Notes: generated by a model not told the origin, from the sequence alone. 64,000 nucleotides of DNA from Maritimibacter sp. (GCA_002701395.1 NZVC01000051.1:48146-112145); one strand, 5' to 3'; shown: positions 42,964 through 52,792, counted from the stretch's first letter. A program made the numbers and translations.

Positions 42964-43341
42964 ATGTTGAACACCCTTTCCATGGTCGCCCTTGGCGGCG
43001 CAGTCGGCGCGTCCGCCCGATACCTCACCGGCCTTGCCGCGATCCGGCTGATCGGGCCGGGCTTCCCGTGGGGCACGCTGATCGTGAACGTCGCGGGCTC
43101 GTTCCTGATGGGCGTGCTGGTCGTTGCGCTCGCGGAACTCGGCGGCAACCGCTTCGCGCCGCTACTGATGACCGGCCTGTTGGGCGGGTTCACCACCTTC
43201 TCGGCCTTCTCGCTGGACGCGGTCACGCTGTATGAACGCGGCGCGATCGGGACGGCGGCGCTGTACGTAAGCGCCTCGGTGGTTCTGTCGCTGGCCGCCT
43301 TGTTCGCGGGCCTCGCCGCCGCGCGCGGGGTGGCGGCATGA
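42964..43341 (+). CDS. crcB: fluoride ion channel CrcB
   Basis: This 125-aa four-helix membrane protein has the Fluc/CrcB signatures GGAVGASARYL, GTLIVNVAGSFLMG and GLLGGFTTFSAFSLD. It exports fluoride as an antiparallel dimer in the inner membrane. The start at 42964 follows the repeat region; the open frame upstream of it is repeat sequence. I saw no fluoride riboswitch before it. It is coupled to the pseudouridine synthase by a 4-bp overlap. Confidence 0.92.
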   Translation: MLNTLSMVALGGAVGASARYLTGLAAIRLIGPGFPWGTLIVNVAGSFLMGVLVVALAELGGNRFAPLLMTGLLGGFTTFSAFSLDAVTLYERGAIGTAALYVSASVVLSLAALFAGLAAARGVAA

Positions 43342-44384
43342 GCGGTGTCCAGACCCTGACCGTCGGTCCCGACGAGGGCGAACAGCGGCTCGACCGCTGG
43401 TTCCGCCGCCAGTTCCCGCACGTCCCGCAGGGCCGCATCGAGAAGATGTGCCGCAAGGGCGAGATCCGCGTCGATGGCGGCCGGGTAAAGACCTCGACCC
43501 GCGTCGGGCCGGGGATGCAGATCCGCGTGCCGCCCCTGCCCGAACCGGGAGAGGCGCCGACGCTGCCCGCACAGCCGAAGATGTCGGACAAGGATGCCGA
43601 GATGATCCGGTCCTGCGTCCTGTGGCGCGACGACCATGTCATCGCGATCAACAAGCCGGCGGGCCTGCCCACGCAGGGCGGCAGCAAGCAGACGCGCCAC
43701 GTCGACGGCCTGTCCGAGGCGCTGCGCTTTGGCTACGACGAGAAGCCCCGGCTGGTGCACCGTCTGGACAAGGACACCTCGGGCGTCCTGCTGCTGGCGC
43801 GGACCCATGCCGTTGCTCAGGGGCTGACCGCCGCGATCCGGCACAAGATGACGCGCAAGATCTACTGGGCGCTCGTCGCCGGGGTGCCGATGCCCTATCT
43901 GGGCGAGATCCGGTTCGGTCTTGTGAAGGCCGGCGGGCACGGCAAGGGCGGCGAGGGCGAGAAGATGCACATCGTTCACCCCCGCGACATCGACAAGACG
44001 CCGGGCGCGAAACGCGCCGACACGCTGTACGCCACGCTGTACCGCGTCGCCAGCCGCGCCAGTTGGGTCGCGATGGAGCCGATCACCGGCCGCACGCACC
44101 AGCTTCGGGCGCATATGGCGGCAATCGGCCATCCGATCATCGGCGACGGCAAATATGGCGGGTCGGGGCAAGAGAACCTTGGCGACGGCTGGGGCGCACA
44201 GCTGGGCGGCATCATCTCGAAGAAGCTGCACCTGCACGCTCGATCGATGACCTTCGAACATCCGGTGACGCGCAAGGCGGTCACGGTGACCGCGCCGCTG
44301 CCCGATCACATGGCGCAAAGCTGGGAAACGCTGGGCTGGACCGAGGACCTTGCAGCGGACGACCCGTTCGAGCAGGTGAAGTGA
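43338..44384 (+). CDS. rluC: RluA-family 23S rRNA pseudouridine synthase (RluC-like)
   Basis: This 348-aa enzyme has an N-terminal S4 RNA-binding domain (QRLDRWFRRQFPHVPQGRIEK) and the catalytic HRLDKDTSGVLLLAR with the essential aspartate, followed by MEPITGRTHQLRAH. It isomerises uridines in 23S rRNA. The overlap at 44381-44384 (GTGA) couples it to the HAD gene. RluC is the usual assignment in this gene order; RluD is the alternative. Confidence 0.9.
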   Translation: MSGVQTLTVGPDEGEQRLDRWFRRQFPHVPQGRIEKMCRKGEIRVDGGRVKTSTRVGPGMQIRVPPLPEPGEAPTLPAQPKMSDKDAEMIRSCVLWRDDHVIAINKPAGLPTQGGSKQTRHVDGLSEALRFGYDEKPRLVHRLDKDTSGVLLLARTHAVAQGLTAAIRHKMTRKIYWALVAGVPMPYLGEIRFGLVKAGGHGKGGEGEKMHIVHPRDIDKTPGAKRADTLYATLYRVASRASWVAMEPITGRTHQLRAHMAAIGHPIIGDGKYGGSGQENLGDGWGAQLGGIISKKLHLHARSMTFEHPVTRKAVTVTAPLPDHMAQSWETLGWTEDLAADDPFEQVK

Positions 44385-45061
44385 CCGACCGGCTGAAACT
44401 GGTGATCTTCGACGTCGACGGAACGCTGGTCGAAGGAGAGTCCCACATCGTCGACGCGATGCAGCAGGCCTTTGCCGCGCACGATCTGTCGCGTCCCGCG
44501 TCCGCCGACGTGCGGGCGGTGATCGGTCTGTCGGTCGAAACCGCCGTCGCGCGCCTGTCTCCCGACCTCGACCCTGCGACCTGCGCCGCGGTCGGGCGTT
44601 CGTATCGCACGGCGTTCCGCGACATTCGGCTATCGATGGGCGCCGCCCGGATGAACCCGCTGTTCCCCGGCATCCGTGAGGTTCTGGACGAACTGGCCGC
44701 CGATCCGTGGACGCTGCTGGCCGTGGCGACCGGCAAATCGCGCCGCGGTCTGGATGCCCTGATCGAGGCGCACGGGCTGACCGGCCTGTTCATCTCGACC
44801 CAGACCGCTGACGACCACCCGTCCAAGCCGGATCCCTCGATGATTGCCGCCTGCCTTGCCGACGCTGGGGCCGAGGCGCGCGACGCGGTCATGATCGGCG
44901 ACACAAGTTATGACATGGAGATGGCCCGCGCCGCCGGCGTCCGGTCCATCGGCGTGACGTGGGGCGCGCATGCCGCCGACCGGCTGGCGGCGGACGCCCT
45001 TGCGCATCGCGTCGAGGACCTGCCCGGCGCAATCGGGTCCCTGCTCGGAGAACCTGCATGA
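44381..45061 (+). CDS. HAD-superfamily hydrolase (phosphoglycolate phosphatase-like)
   Basis: This 226-aa protein starts with GTG overlapping rluC. It has motif I VIFDVDGTLVEG, motif II threonine region AVATGKSRRGLDAL, and motifs III/IV KPDPSMIAACL and MIGDTSYDMEMARAAG with a helical cap between. Such enzymes dephosphorylate small metabolites. It overlaps the ATP12 chaperone by 4 bp, so rluC, HAD and ATP12 genes are in one operon. Confidence 0.9.
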   Translation: MTDRLKLVIFDVDGTLVEGESHIVDAMQQAFAAHDLSRPASADVRAVIGLSVETAVARLSPDLDPATCAAVGRSYRTAFRDIRLSMGAARMNPLFPGIREVLDELAADPWTLLAVATGKSRRGLDALIEAHGLTGLFISTQTADDHPSKPDPSMIAACLADAGAEARDAVMIGDTSYDMEMARAAGVRSIGVTWGAHAADRLAADALAHRVEDLPGAIGSLLGEPA

Positions 45062-45777
45062 CCGAATGGAAAGCCCGCCGCTTCTGGAAGGACGTCACCG
45101 TGGAACCGCACGCCAGCGGCTTCGGCGTCCGGCTGGACGACCGCCCGGTGAAAACCCCCGGCAAGGCGGATCTTGCGGTGCCCAGCCGCGCGCTGGCAGA
45201 CGAGATCGCCGCCGAGTGGGCCGCGCAGGACGAGGTGATCGCGCCGCTGACCATGCCGTTCACCCGCGCCGCCAACTCTGCCATCGAGAAGGTCACGCCG
45301 CAGCGGTTCGAGGTGGCAGAGATGCTGGCGGCCTATGGGGACAGCGACCTGACCTGCTATCGCGCGGACTCGCCCGAGGGGTTGGTGCTGCGCCAGTCCG
45401 AAGCATGGGACCCCCTGCTGGACTGGGCCGCAGACACCTTCGGCGCCCGGTTGATCCCGGTCGAGGGCGTGATGCACCAGCCGCAGCCCGACGCCGCGCT
45501 GTCGGCCCTGTCCGCCGAGGTCCACCGCATGGATCCGTTCGAGCTGACCGGTTTTCACGACCTCGTGTCGCTGTCGGGATCGCTGGTGATCGGCCTTGCC
45601 GCGACTCGGAATCTTCTTCCGGTGGAAGATTTGTGGGAAAGGTCGCGCATAGATGAGACCTGGCAGGCGGAACAGTGGGGCGTCGACGACGAGGCGGCCG
45701 AGCTGGCCGAGGCAAAACGCACCGATTTTCTCCGGGCGCACAGGTTCTTTCACCTGTTGTCCAACGAGTGCCCGTAA
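45058..45777 (+). CDS. ATP12-family F1-ATPase assembly chaperone
   Basis: This 239-aa protein contains the ATP12 family sequence: KARRFWKDVTVE, RLDDRPVKTPGK, the AAEWAAQDEVIAPLTMPFTRAAN block and LVSLSGSLVIGLA. ATP12 proteins bind the F1 alpha subunit during assembly and are shared by mitochondria and alphaproteobacteria, a useful taxonomic indicator. It ends the crcB operon; the 191-bp gap that follows carries the promoter region of bztA. Confidence 0.9.
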   Translation: MTEWKARRFWKDVTVEPHASGFGVRLDDRPVKTPGKADLAVPSRALADEIAAEWAAQDEVIAPLTMPFTRAANSAIEKVTPQRFEVAEMLAAYGDSDLTCYRADSPEGLVLRQSEAWDPLLDWAADTFGARLIPVEGVMHQPQPDAALSALSAEVHRMDPFELTGFHDLVSLSGSLVIGLAATRNLLPVEDLWERSRIDETWQAEQWGVDDEAAELAEAKRTDFLRAHRFFHLLSNECP

Positions 45778-45968
45778 AAACTGCGCCTGACGAAAAATCA
45801 GGCTGTTGACCCTTCCCTTTCGTCCACAGCAGCCTTGACCTTCCAGTCAATTCTCGCCCACACTCCCGGGCGTTGAGGGGGGTTCTCTACCTTCACATGA
45901 TCTCAATCCGGCCAAAGGGCCGGGAGAAACGCCCGACGGGAAGGGCGGTAACTCAGGAAGAGGTAAAC

Positions 45969-46988
45969 ATGAAAAAATCCGTATTTCTTGGCGCACTCAC
46001 CGTCGCCGGCGTTGCCGCTGGCGTGGCTTCGGCCGCTACGGTTGACGACGTCAAGGCCCGCGGCACGCTGAACTGCGGCGTTGCGACCGGCGTGCCGGGC
46101 TTCGCTGCTCCCGATGCCAACGGGGAATGGCAGGGCTTCGACGTTGCTGTCTGTCGTGCCGTCGCGGCCGCCGTTCTGGGCGACCCGACCGCTGTCGAAT
46201 TCGTTCCGACCACCGGCAAAACCCGTTTCACCGCGCTTGCGTCGGGTGAAATCGACATGCTGGCCCGGAACACCACCTGGACCTTCTCGCGCGACGTGGA
46301 CCTCAAGTTCACCTTCGTCGGCGTGAACTACTACGACGGCCAGGGCTTCATGATTCCGAAAGAGCTGGGCGTGACCTCGGCCAAGGAACTCGACGGCGCC
46401 ACCGTCTGCATCCAGACCGGCACCACCACCGAGCTCAACCTCGCGGACTACTTCCGCGTCAACAACATGAGCTACGAGCCGGTTCCGATCGAAACCAACG
46501 CCGAAGCTCAGCAGCAGTACCTTGCCGGTGCCTGCGACGTGTACACTACGGACGCGTCCGGCCTTGCCGCGACCCGCGCCACCTTCGAGACCCCGACGGA
46601 TCACGTGATCCTGCCGGAAATCATCTCGAAAGAGCCGCTGGGCCCGCTGGTTCGCCACGGTGACGACGAGTGGGGCGACATTGTCCGCTGGACGCTGAAC
46701 GCGCTGATCGCCGCCGAAGAATACGGCGTGACCTCGGCCAACCTGTCGGACATGGCTTCGGCCGCTACCGACAACCCCGAGATCAACCGCCTGCTGGGCA
46801 CCGAGGGCAACCTTGGCGAGATGCTCGGCCTTGACGCCGACTGGGCCGTGAACGCCCTGGGCGTCGCCGGCAACTATGGCGAGATCTTCGAGAAGAACAT
46901 CGGTGAATCCACCCCGATCGGTCTGGCCCGTGGCCTGAACGCTCAGTGGACCAACGGCGGCCTGCTTTACGCACCGCCGTTCCGGTAA
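45969..46988 (+). CDS. bztA: glutamate/aspartate-type ABC transporter substrate-binding protein
   Basis: This 339-aa periplasmic protein has a Sec signal (KKSVFLGALTVAGVAAGVASA) and the amino-acid SBP3 fold with GTLNCGVATGVPGFAAPD, VEFVPTTGKTRFTALASGEIDML and CDVYTTDASGLAATR. It matches AapJ/BztA proteins that bind glutamate, glutamine, aspartate and asparagine. ATG 45969 follows GAGGT. A strong hairpin after it probably sets its excess over the membrane components. Confidence 0.94.
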   Translation: MKKSVFLGALTVAGVAAGVASAATVDDVKARGTLNCGVATGVPGFAAPDANGEWQGFDVAVCRAVAAAVLGDPTAVEFVPTTGKTRFTALASGEIDMLARNTTWTFSRDVDLKFTFVGVNYYDGQGFMIPKELGVTSAKELDGATVCIQTGTTTELNLADYFRVNNMSYEPVPIETNAEAQQQYLAGACDVYTTDASGLAATRATFETPTDHVILPEIISKEPLGPLVRHGDDEWGDIVRWTLNALIAAEEYGVTSANLSDMASAATDNPEINRLLGTEGNLGEMLGLDADWAVNALGVAGNYGEIFEKNIGESTPIGLARGLNAQWTNGGLLYAPPFR

Positions 46989-47000
46989 CACGGACACGGC

Positions 47001-47028
47001 GAAGGGCGCGGGTCAAACCGCGCCCTTC
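47001..47028 (+). terminator. attenuating hairpin between bztA and bztB
   Basis: GAAGGGCGCGG, a 6-nt loop, then CCGCGCCCTTC: a perfect 11-bp stem 12 bp after the bztA stop, with no long T-run. Partial termination or 3'-end protection here would give more binding protein than permease, a known pattern in such operons. Confidence 0.7.
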
Positions 47029-47123
47029 TGCCATATAACAACAAGAATAAGCCGCACCCGCAGTTCCAGGAACGCCGATAACGGCGTCGGGAGGAGAGGC
47101 CGCGGGGCAAACAGGGGAAATTC

Positions 47124-48392
47124 ATGACGACCTTGACGGACCCACCACGGGAGTCGTTCAGGCTGAGCATGCTGATCTACGACACCCGGTATCGTTCCAT
47201 GACGATCCAGGTTGTCGCGATGATCGGCTTCATGCTGCTGGCGGCCTGGCTCATCAACAATACCATCGCCAACCTGAACACGCTCGGCAAGCCGGTCGAA
47301 TTCGGCTTCTTCACCGAGCCGGCGGGTTACGACATCAACCAGATGCTGATCGAGTACAACAACCAGGACTCGCATCTTCGGGCCGCCTTCGTCGGCCTGC
47401 TGAACACGCTTCTGGTCGCGTTCCTCGGCTGTATCACGGCGACGGTCGTCGGTGTGCTTGTCGGCGTACTGCGCCTGTCGAGCAACTGGCTGGTGGCGCG
47501 GATCATGACGGTCTACGTCGAGATGTTCCGCAACGTGCCCGTGCTTCTTTGGATCGTGCTGGCGATGGCCGTCCTGATCGAAAGCCTTCCGGCGCCAAGC
47601 GCCTTCCGGGGGGACGAGCCCGAGGCGACGATGAAGGTGTTCGACACCGTCGCGATCACGAACCGGGGCGTCTATGTCCCCGAACCCCTGTTTTCGCGGT
47701 CGCTGGGCGATGCCCACCTGTTCGGAAATTCGTCGCTGCGGTTCGATATCTCGCTGGACCTGATCCTGATCCTCGCCGTGCTGGTTGCCAGCATCTTCGG
47801 CATCCGCGCGATGTCGGCACGGGCGAGCCGCATTCAGGAATCCACCGGCGTCCGGCCAAAGACATGGCACATCAACCTTGCCATCCTGTTCGTGCCGATG
47901 CTGATCGTGCTGATCGCGCTGGGCTTCCACCTTGGATACCCGGAACTGCGCGGCTTCAACTTCGGCGGCGGCACGCATATGCGCAACTCGCTGATCGCCT
48001 TGTGGCTGGCCCTGTCGCTGTACACCGCGGCCTTCATCGCGGAAATCGTCCGGGGCGGCATCCTTGCCATCTCGCGCGGGCAGACAGAGGCGGCGAACGC
48101 CCTTGGCCTGCGTCCGGGCAAGACGATGCGTCTTGTGATCCTGCCGCAGGCGATGCGCGTGATCATCCCGCCGCTGATCTCAAACTATCTGAACCTGACC
48201 AAGAACTCGTCGCTTGCGATTGCCGTGGGCTACATGGACATCACCGGCACCCTTGGCGGGATCACGATGAACCAGACAGGGCGCGAGCTGGAATGCGTGC
48301 TGCTTCTGATGCTGGTCTACCTTGTCATCTCGCTGCTCATCTCGGCGGTGATGAACTGGTACAACAACCGTGTGAAGCTGGTGGAGCGGTGA
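47124..48392 (+). CDS. bztB: amino acid ABC transporter permease, BztB/AapQ type
   Basis: This 422-aa polytopic protein has the HisM/GlnP permease domain split by a long central insertion (about residues 150-260), as in AapQ/BztB. Motifs include HLRAAFVGLLNTLLVAFLG, EMFRNVPVLLWIV and the EAA region ALGLRPGKTMRLVILPQAMR. It forms the translocation pore with the next gene, 1 bp away. Confidence 0.94.
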   Translation: MTTLTDPPRESFRLSMLIYDTRYRSMTIQVVAMIGFMLLAAWLINNTIANLNTLGKPVEFGFFTEPAGYDINQMLIEYNNQDSHLRAAFVGLLNTLLVAFLGCITATVVGVLVGVLRLSSNWLVARIMTVYVEMFRNVPVLLWIVLAMAVLIESLPAPSAFRGDEPEATMKVFDTVAITNRGVYVPEPLFSRSLGDAHLFGNSSLRFDISLDLILILAVLVASIFGIRAMSARASRIQESTGVRPKTWHINLAILFVPMLIVLIALGFHLGYPELRGFNFGGGTHMRNSLIALWLALSLYTAAFIAEIVRGGILAISRGQTEAANALGLRPGKTMRLVILPQAMRVIIPPLISNYLNLTKNSSLAIAVGYMDITGTLGGITMNQTGRELECVLLLMLVYLVISLLISAVMNWYNNRVKLVER

Positions 48393-48393
48393 C

Positions 48394-49710
48394 ATGAGCG
48401 ATACGCATGAAGAAACCATCCGCTTCGTCCGCGACAGCATGCTGCCTCAGCAAGAGCCGCCGGCTTCCTCCGTCGGCGCCGTGGGCTGGGCGCGGGCCAA
48501 CCTGTTCTCGGGGCCGGTCAACACGGTCCTGAGCCTCCTTTCGTTGCTGTTCATCGCCTATATTCTGGCGGGCATCCTGCCGTGGGTGTTCCAGTCCGTC
48601 TGGACCGCCAGTTCGCTGAACGAATGCCGCGAGATCATGCAGGCCACCTGGGGCGAGACCCACGGCCACGCCTGCTGGGCCGTGATCAACGAACGCTGGC
48701 TGCAGTTGATGTTCGGCTTCTACCCGTCCGAACTGTACTGGCGCCCGATCTTGGCGTTCGTGCTGTTGCTGGTGGCGGTCGCCCCGGTGCTGTTCCCCTG
48801 GGCGCCCAACAAGCTTCTGTGGGTGACGGCGGCCTATCCCTTCGTCATGCCTTGGCTGATGTGGGGTGGCACCATCTGGGGCCCGATCTGCGTGGCCCTC
48901 GGCTTTGCGATCCTGTTCTTCGGCGCCAAGCTTCTGGCCCCGCGCATCGGCTCGCTGTCTGCGCTGATCGCCGCGGTCGTCGCGGCGGTGTTGTGGTGGC
49001 TGTTCATTGCCGGGCCGCTGGCCGGTGAACTCGGGCAGGCCATCAACATCGGCCTCGAACCCGTCGCCTCGCGCAACTTCGGCGGCTTCATGCTGTCGAT
49101 CCTGATCGGCGTCGTCGCCATCGGCTGCTCGCTTCCCATCGGGATCGTGCTGGCGCTGGGCCGCCAGTCCGACCTGCTGATCGTCAAGGCGATCTGTGTG
49201 GGCTTCATCGAGTTCATCCGGGGCGTGCCGCTGATCACCCTGCTGTTCGTGGCCTCCACGCTGCTGAACATCTTCATGCCGCCGGGCACGAACTTCGACA
49301 TCATCCTGCGGGTGATGATCATGGTGACGCTGTTCGCTGCGGCCTACATGGCCGAGGTGATCCGCGGCGGTCTCGCCGCACTGCCCAAGGGCCAGTACGA
49401 GGGCGCCGACAGTCTTGGCCTCGACTACTGGCAGTCGCAGCGGCTGATCATCATGCCGCAGGCGCTGAAGATCTCGATCCCGGGGATCGTGTCGACCTTC
49501 ATCGGGGTGTTCAAGGACACCACGCTGGTGTCGATCATCGGCCTGCTCGATCCGCTCGGGCTGTCGAACTCGATCCGCTCCGACTCGGCGTGGAACGGCG
49601 TCTACTGGGAACTGTTCGCCTTCATCGCCCTTCTGTTCTTCATCTTCTGTTTCTCGATGTCGCGCTACTCGATGTATCTCGAGCGCCGGCTCAAGACGGA
49701 CCACCGGTAA
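48394..49710 (+). CDS. bztC: amino acid ABC transporter permease, BztC/AapM type
   Basis: This 438-aa permease has extra N-terminal membrane segments and a C-terminal permease domain with FGGFMLSILIGVVAIGCSLP, FIEFIRGVPLITLLF and the EAA loop GADSLGLDYWQSQRLIIMPQALK. The size and layout match AapM/BztC. It pairs with the previous permease and is followed 12 bp later by the ATPase gene. Confidence 0.94.
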   Translation: MSDTHEETIRFVRDSMLPQQEPPASSVGAVGWARANLFSGPVNTVLSLLSLLFIAYILAGILPWVFQSVWTASSLNECREIMQATWGETHGHACWAVINERWLQLMFGFYPSELYWRPILAFVLLLVAVAPVLFPWAPNKLLWVTAAYPFVMPWLMWGGTIWGPICVALGFAILFFGAKLLAPRIGSLSALIAAVVAAVLWWLFIAGPLAGELGQAINIGLEPVASRNFGGFMLSILIGVVAIGCSLPIGIVLALGRQSDLLIVKAICVGFIEFIRGVPLITLLFVASTLLNIFMPPGTNFDIILRVMIMVTLFAAAYMAEVIRGGLAALPKGQYEGADSLGLDYWQSQRLIIMPQALKISIPGIVSTFIGVFKDTTLVSIIGLLDPLGLSNSIRSDSAWNGVYWELFAFIALLFFIFCFSMSRYSMYLERRLKTDHR

Positions 49711-49722
49711 GGAGACCTCTCT

Positions 49723-50526
49723 ATGACCGATACTCAAAACGAACCCGTCATGGACCGCGCCGTGGACAAGAGCCACATGAAGGTCTCGGACGAGGTCGCG
49801 ATCCAGATCTCCGAGATGAACAAGTGGTACGGCACGTTCCACGTTCTGCGGGACATCAACCTGACCGTCTATCGCGGCGAGCGGATCGTGATCTGCGGGC
49901 CCTCGGGTTCGGGTAAGTCGACCCTGATCCGCTGCATCAACCGGCTGGAGGAACACCAGGCGGGGCAGATCGTGGTGGACGGGACCGAGCTGACCTCGGA
50001 CCTGAAGAACATCGACAAGATCCGGTCCGAGGTCGGGATGTGCTTCCAGCACTTCAACCTGTTCCCGCACCTGACGATTCTGGAAAACTGCACGCTGGCG
50101 CCGATCTGGGTTCGCAAGATCCCCAAGAAGGAAGCCGAAGAGACGGCGATGCACTACCTTGAAAAGGTGAAGATCCCCGATCAGGCCCAAAAGTACCCCG
50201 GCCAGCTGTCGGGCGGCCAGCAGCAGCGGGTCGCCATCGCGCGGTCGCTGTGCATGAAACCCCGGATCATGCTGTTCGACGAACCGACGTCGGCGCTGGA
50301 CCCCGAGATGATCAAAGAGGTGCTCGACACCATGATCGAGCTTGCGGAAGAGGGCATGACGATGCTTTGCGTCACGCACGAGATGGGCTTCGCCCAAGCG
50401 GTGGCGAACCGGGTGATCTTCATGGACCAGGGTCAGATCGTCGAACAGAACGAACCCAAAGAGTTCTTCAACAACCCGCAGTCGGACCGGACCAAGCTGT
50501 TCCTCAGCCAGATCCTCGGCCACTGA
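49723..50526 (+). CDS. bztD: amino acid ABC transporter ATP-binding protein, BztD/AapP type
   Basis: This 267-aa ATPase has Walker [13 protein letters not shown], signature [15 protein letters not shown], Walker [16 protein letters not shown] and switch [10 protein letters not shown], the typical polar amino-acid uptake ATPase pattern ([17 protein letters not shown] at the start). It ends the bztABCD operon and is followed by a strong terminator hairpin. Confidence 0.95.
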   Translation: MTDTQNEPVMDRAVDKSHMKVSDEVAIQISEMNKWYGTFHVLRDINLTVYRGERIVICGPSGSGKSTLIRCINRLEEHQAGQIVVDGTELTSDLKNIDKIRSEVGMCFQHFNLFPHLTILENCTLAPIWVRKIPKKEAEETAMHYLEKVKIPDQAQKYPGQLSGGQQQRVAIARSLCMKPRIMLFDEPTSALDPEMIKEVLDTMIELAEEGMTMLCVTHEMGFAQAVANRVIFMDQGQIVEQNEPKEFFNNPQSDRTKLFLSQILGH

Positions 50527-50540
50527 CGACCGGGCGACGA

Positions 50541-50582
50541 CACGAAAAGGGGGCCTCCGGCGAAACCGGGGGCCCTTTCGTG
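50541..50582 (+). terminator. intrinsic terminator-like hairpin after bztD
   Basis: CACGAAA(A)GGGGGCC pairs with GGGGGCCCTTTCGTG around a CTCCGGCGAAACCGG interior, giving a long GC-rich stem 14 bp after the bztD stop. The A-rich 5' and T-containing 3' arms could serve transcription from both strands, which fits the convergent gene on the other side. Confidence 0.7.
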
Positions 50583-50589
50583 TTTCCGG

Positions 50590-50662
50590 GCGCCCCTGCT
50601 TCTTCTGTCCGGAAATATCCTGGGGGGAGGCCCGCAGGGCCGGGGGGCAAAGCCCCCGCGTA
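50590..50662. repeat. dispersed repeat element, copy 2
   Basis: Same 17-bp beginning as 42695 (GCGCCCCTGCTTCTTCT), then GTCCGGAAATATCCTGGGGGG, GCCCGCAGGGC and a GGGGGCAAAGCCCCC hairpin. It lies between the bztD terminator and the convergent phosphatase gene. Confidence 0.65.
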
Positions 50663-50665
50663 TTC

Positions 50666-51175
50666 TCAGTCCCTCAGATCGGCGGGCACTGTGAAGGCCA
50701 CCACGCGGCCTGTCCCGAACGCCACGGTCCGCCAATCGTCGCCATCGAACTCTGCCACCAGCGTGGCGCAGGTCGGATAATCGCGGAACCGCGCATGGTG
50801 CGGGGGCATGGCGACGATCGAGGCGGCGAATTGCGCGATGCCAGGGTTGTGGGCCAGCAACAGGACGCTTCGGGCGTCGCCCGCGCCGCGCAACGCGGTC
50901 AGGATCGCGCCGGTCCCGGCAAGGTACAGCGACCGCGTCCACTCGGTGCGGGCGGGTGCGGGCAGCGCGTCCTGCATACAAGCCCACGTTTCGCGCGTGC
51001 GGGTCGCGTCGGACGACAGCACAAGGTCGGGCACATATCCGTTCCCGTTCAGCCATGCTCCGATCCTCGCGGCCGCATGCCTGCCGCGCTTGGTCAGCGT
51101 CCGCTCGTGGTCCGAAAGCTCGGGGTTGTCCCAGCCGGACTTAGCGTGGCGGGTCAGGATCAGGCGAAGGGTCAT
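50666..51175 (-). CDS. SixA-like histidine phosphatase
   Basis: This 169-aa protein begins [15 protein letters not shown], the RHG motif of histidine phosphatases, with DLVLSSDATRTRETW and LLLAHNPGIAQFA providing the remaining catalytic arginine and histidine. It matches SixA-type phosphohistidine phosphatases. Its ATG overlaps the stop of the ferredoxin-like gene by 4 bp, in an argB-ferredoxin-phosphatase row. Confidence 0.9.
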   Translation of the reverse strand: MTLRLILTRHAKSGWDNPELSDHERTLTKRGRHAAARIGAWLNGNGYVPDLVLSSDATRTRETWACMQDALPAPARTEWTRSLYLAGTGAILTALRGAGDARSVLLLAHNPGIAQFAASIVAMPPHHARFRDYPTCATLVAEFDGDDWRTVAFGTGRVVAFTVPADLRD

Positions 51176-51858
51176 CGGTGAAAGGCTTTCATGTGAAATC
51201 GGGATTGTTCCGGCAGGCGACCGTACCGCGCGGACACCGGGCAGGCGCGGCGCACCGCACATCCGTTGTCCATGCAGTCCCGTCCGTCCGGTCCGTCAAG
51301 GAAGCGATGGCACGCCGCCAGATCGTAGCCCGCGGGCGTCAGGGCGCCAACAGGGCAGGCCGTGGCGCAGGGCGCGCCGTCGCAGGTGTTGCACGGGCGC
51401 GAAGCGGCGGGCGGCAGTGGCAACCGGTCCGGCAGCGCAAGCGCGCCGCGATAGGACACCATCAGCCCGGCCCGGTCGTGCACCAGCAGTTGCACGGGCG
51501 AGGTCCAGGCCCGACCGCTGCGCGTCGCCCAGCGGATAAAGGGCCGCCACGGCGGGCCGCCGAAGGGAAACAGCGCCGTTGTCCTGGTCGCCTTTGCGAT
51601 GTCGGCAATCACCCGAAGCGACCAGCGGTCCATCGGGTCGGCACGACCGTCCAGAAACTCGGGCGCGGCTCTGACGTGGGCCCAGAACCCCGGCTCGTGC
51701 GGGCCTAGCAACAGGATCGTCCCGGTGCCGTCCGGCGCTTCGTCGTCGGCGTCGGGGTGAAACGCGCCGAACACGTCCAGCCGGGCAGCCGTCAGCCGCG
51801 CGGCCAGATCCCCGGGCAGGGCGAGGCCGTCAGCCGCGGATGAGGGTGCCGGCGCCAT
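51172..51858 (-). CDS. ferredoxin-like 4Fe-4S protein
   Basis: This 228-aa protein has a roughly 150-residue N-terminal domain of unknown function ([31 protein letters not shown]) and a C-terminal double cluster region, [14 protein letters not shown] and [13 protein letters not shown]. The arrangement recalls the C-terminal half of epoxyqueuosine reductase but lacks the cobalamin domain. The ATG at 51858 lies inside the 3' end of argB (29-bp overlap), consistent with a coupled operon. Function is unknown beyond probable electron transfer. Confidence 0.75.
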   Translation of the reverse strand: MAPAPSSAADGLALPGDLAARLTAARLDVFGAFHPDADDEAPDGTGTILLLGPHEPGFWAHVRAAPEFLDGRADPMDRWSLRVIADIAKATRTTALFPFGGPPWRPFIRWATRSGRAWTSPVQLLVHDRAGLMVSYRGALALPDRLPLPPAASRPCNTCDGAPCATACPVGALTPAGYDLAACHRFLDGPDGRDCMDNGCAVRRACPVSARYGRLPEQSRFHMKAFHR

Positions 51859-52690
51859 GTTGGGTGAACAGCTCCAGCAGGCAGGCGTTGGGCGCGCGGC
51901 CGTCAAGGATCACCACCGCGCGCACACCTGCGGCCATCGCGGCCAGCGCCGTCTCGGTCTTGGGGATCATGCCGCCTGCGATCACGCCGTCGTCGGTCAG
52001 CTGGCGCACCTCGGCGGCGGTCAGCTGGGTCAGGACGTTGCCTTCGCCATCCTTCACCCCGGCCACATCGGTCAGCAGCAGCAGGCGGTCGGCCTTCAGC
52101 GCCCCGGCGACCGCGCCAGCGGCGGTGTCGCCATTGATGTTGTAGGTCTCGCCCGAGCGGCCGGTGCCGATGGGGGCGACGACCGGGATCGTGTTGGCCG
52201 AATGCAGCTGACGGATCAGCGTCGGGTCGACCTCTACCGGGTCGCCCACGAACCCCAGCGCGGGATCGGCCGGGTCGCAGACGATCATGTTGGCGTCCTT
52301 GCCCGACAGGCCGACGGCGCGTCCGCCCTCGTCGTTGATCGCCTGCACGATCCGCTTGTTCACGCGGCCGGACAGCACCATCTCGACCACCTCGACCGTG
52401 GCCGCGTCGGTGACGCGCTTGCCGCGCACGAACTCGCTTTGGATATCCAGCCGCTTGAGCATGTCGTTGATCATCGGGCCGCCGCCGTGGACGACCACGG
52501 GATGCACGCCGACCTGCTGCAGCAGCACGATGTCGCGGGCGAAACTCGCCATCGCGTCCTGGTCGCCCATCGCGTTGCCGCCGAACTTGATGACCACCGT
52601 CGCCCCTGCGTATCGCTGCAGGTAGGGCAGCGCCGTGTTCAGGGTGCGGGCCGTCACGATCCAGTCGGGGTTCATCTCGCGGGTCTTCAT
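51830..52690 (-). CDS. argB: acetylglutamate kinase
   Basis: This 286-aa kinase has [13 protein letters not shown] (phosphate-binding lysine), [15 protein letters not shown], the [15 protein letters not shown] adenine region and a C-terminal [13 protein letters not shown]. It phosphorylates N-acetylglutamate in arginine biosynthesis. The start is ATG 52690 ([10 protein letters not shown]); the frame running on to 53569 is antisense to ttcA and spurious. Argininosuccinate or other arg genes are not adjacent, which is normal in this family. Confidence 0.95.
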   Translation of the reverse strand: MKTREMNPDWIVTARTLNTALPYLQRYAGATVVIKFGGNAMGDQDAMASFARDIVLLQQVGVHPVVVHGGGPMINDMLKRLDIQSEFVRGKRVTDAATVEVVEMVLSGRVNKRIVQAINDEGGRAVGLSGKDANMIVCDPADPALGFVGDPVEVDPTLIRQLHSANTIPVVAPIGTGRSGETYNINGDTAAGAVAGALKADRLLLLTDVAGVKDGEGNVLTQLTAAEVRQLTDDGVIAGGMIPKTETALAAMAAGVRAVVILDGRAPNACLLELFTQHGAGTLIRG

Positions 52691-52792
52691 GCTGTCTCCG
52701 TTGTTGTGATCCCTGTTAAGCGTGATCACGGGTCGGCTCAAGTCCTGCCGAGATTGCCTTTGGACCCCGCGCAGGCTAGGAGATCGGCCATC

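Noticed and set aside
41670..44318. Very long antisense open frame (882 codons), with similar ones at 14251-16803, 36141-38648, 48337-50523 and 33878-35818
   Set aside because: Each lies opposite well-recognised genes (creatininase/crcB/rluC, FAD oxidoreductase, sugar genes, bzt genes, ilvD). Their products are low-complexity Arg/Ala/Gly/His-rich strings, as expected for antisense frames in high-GC DNA.
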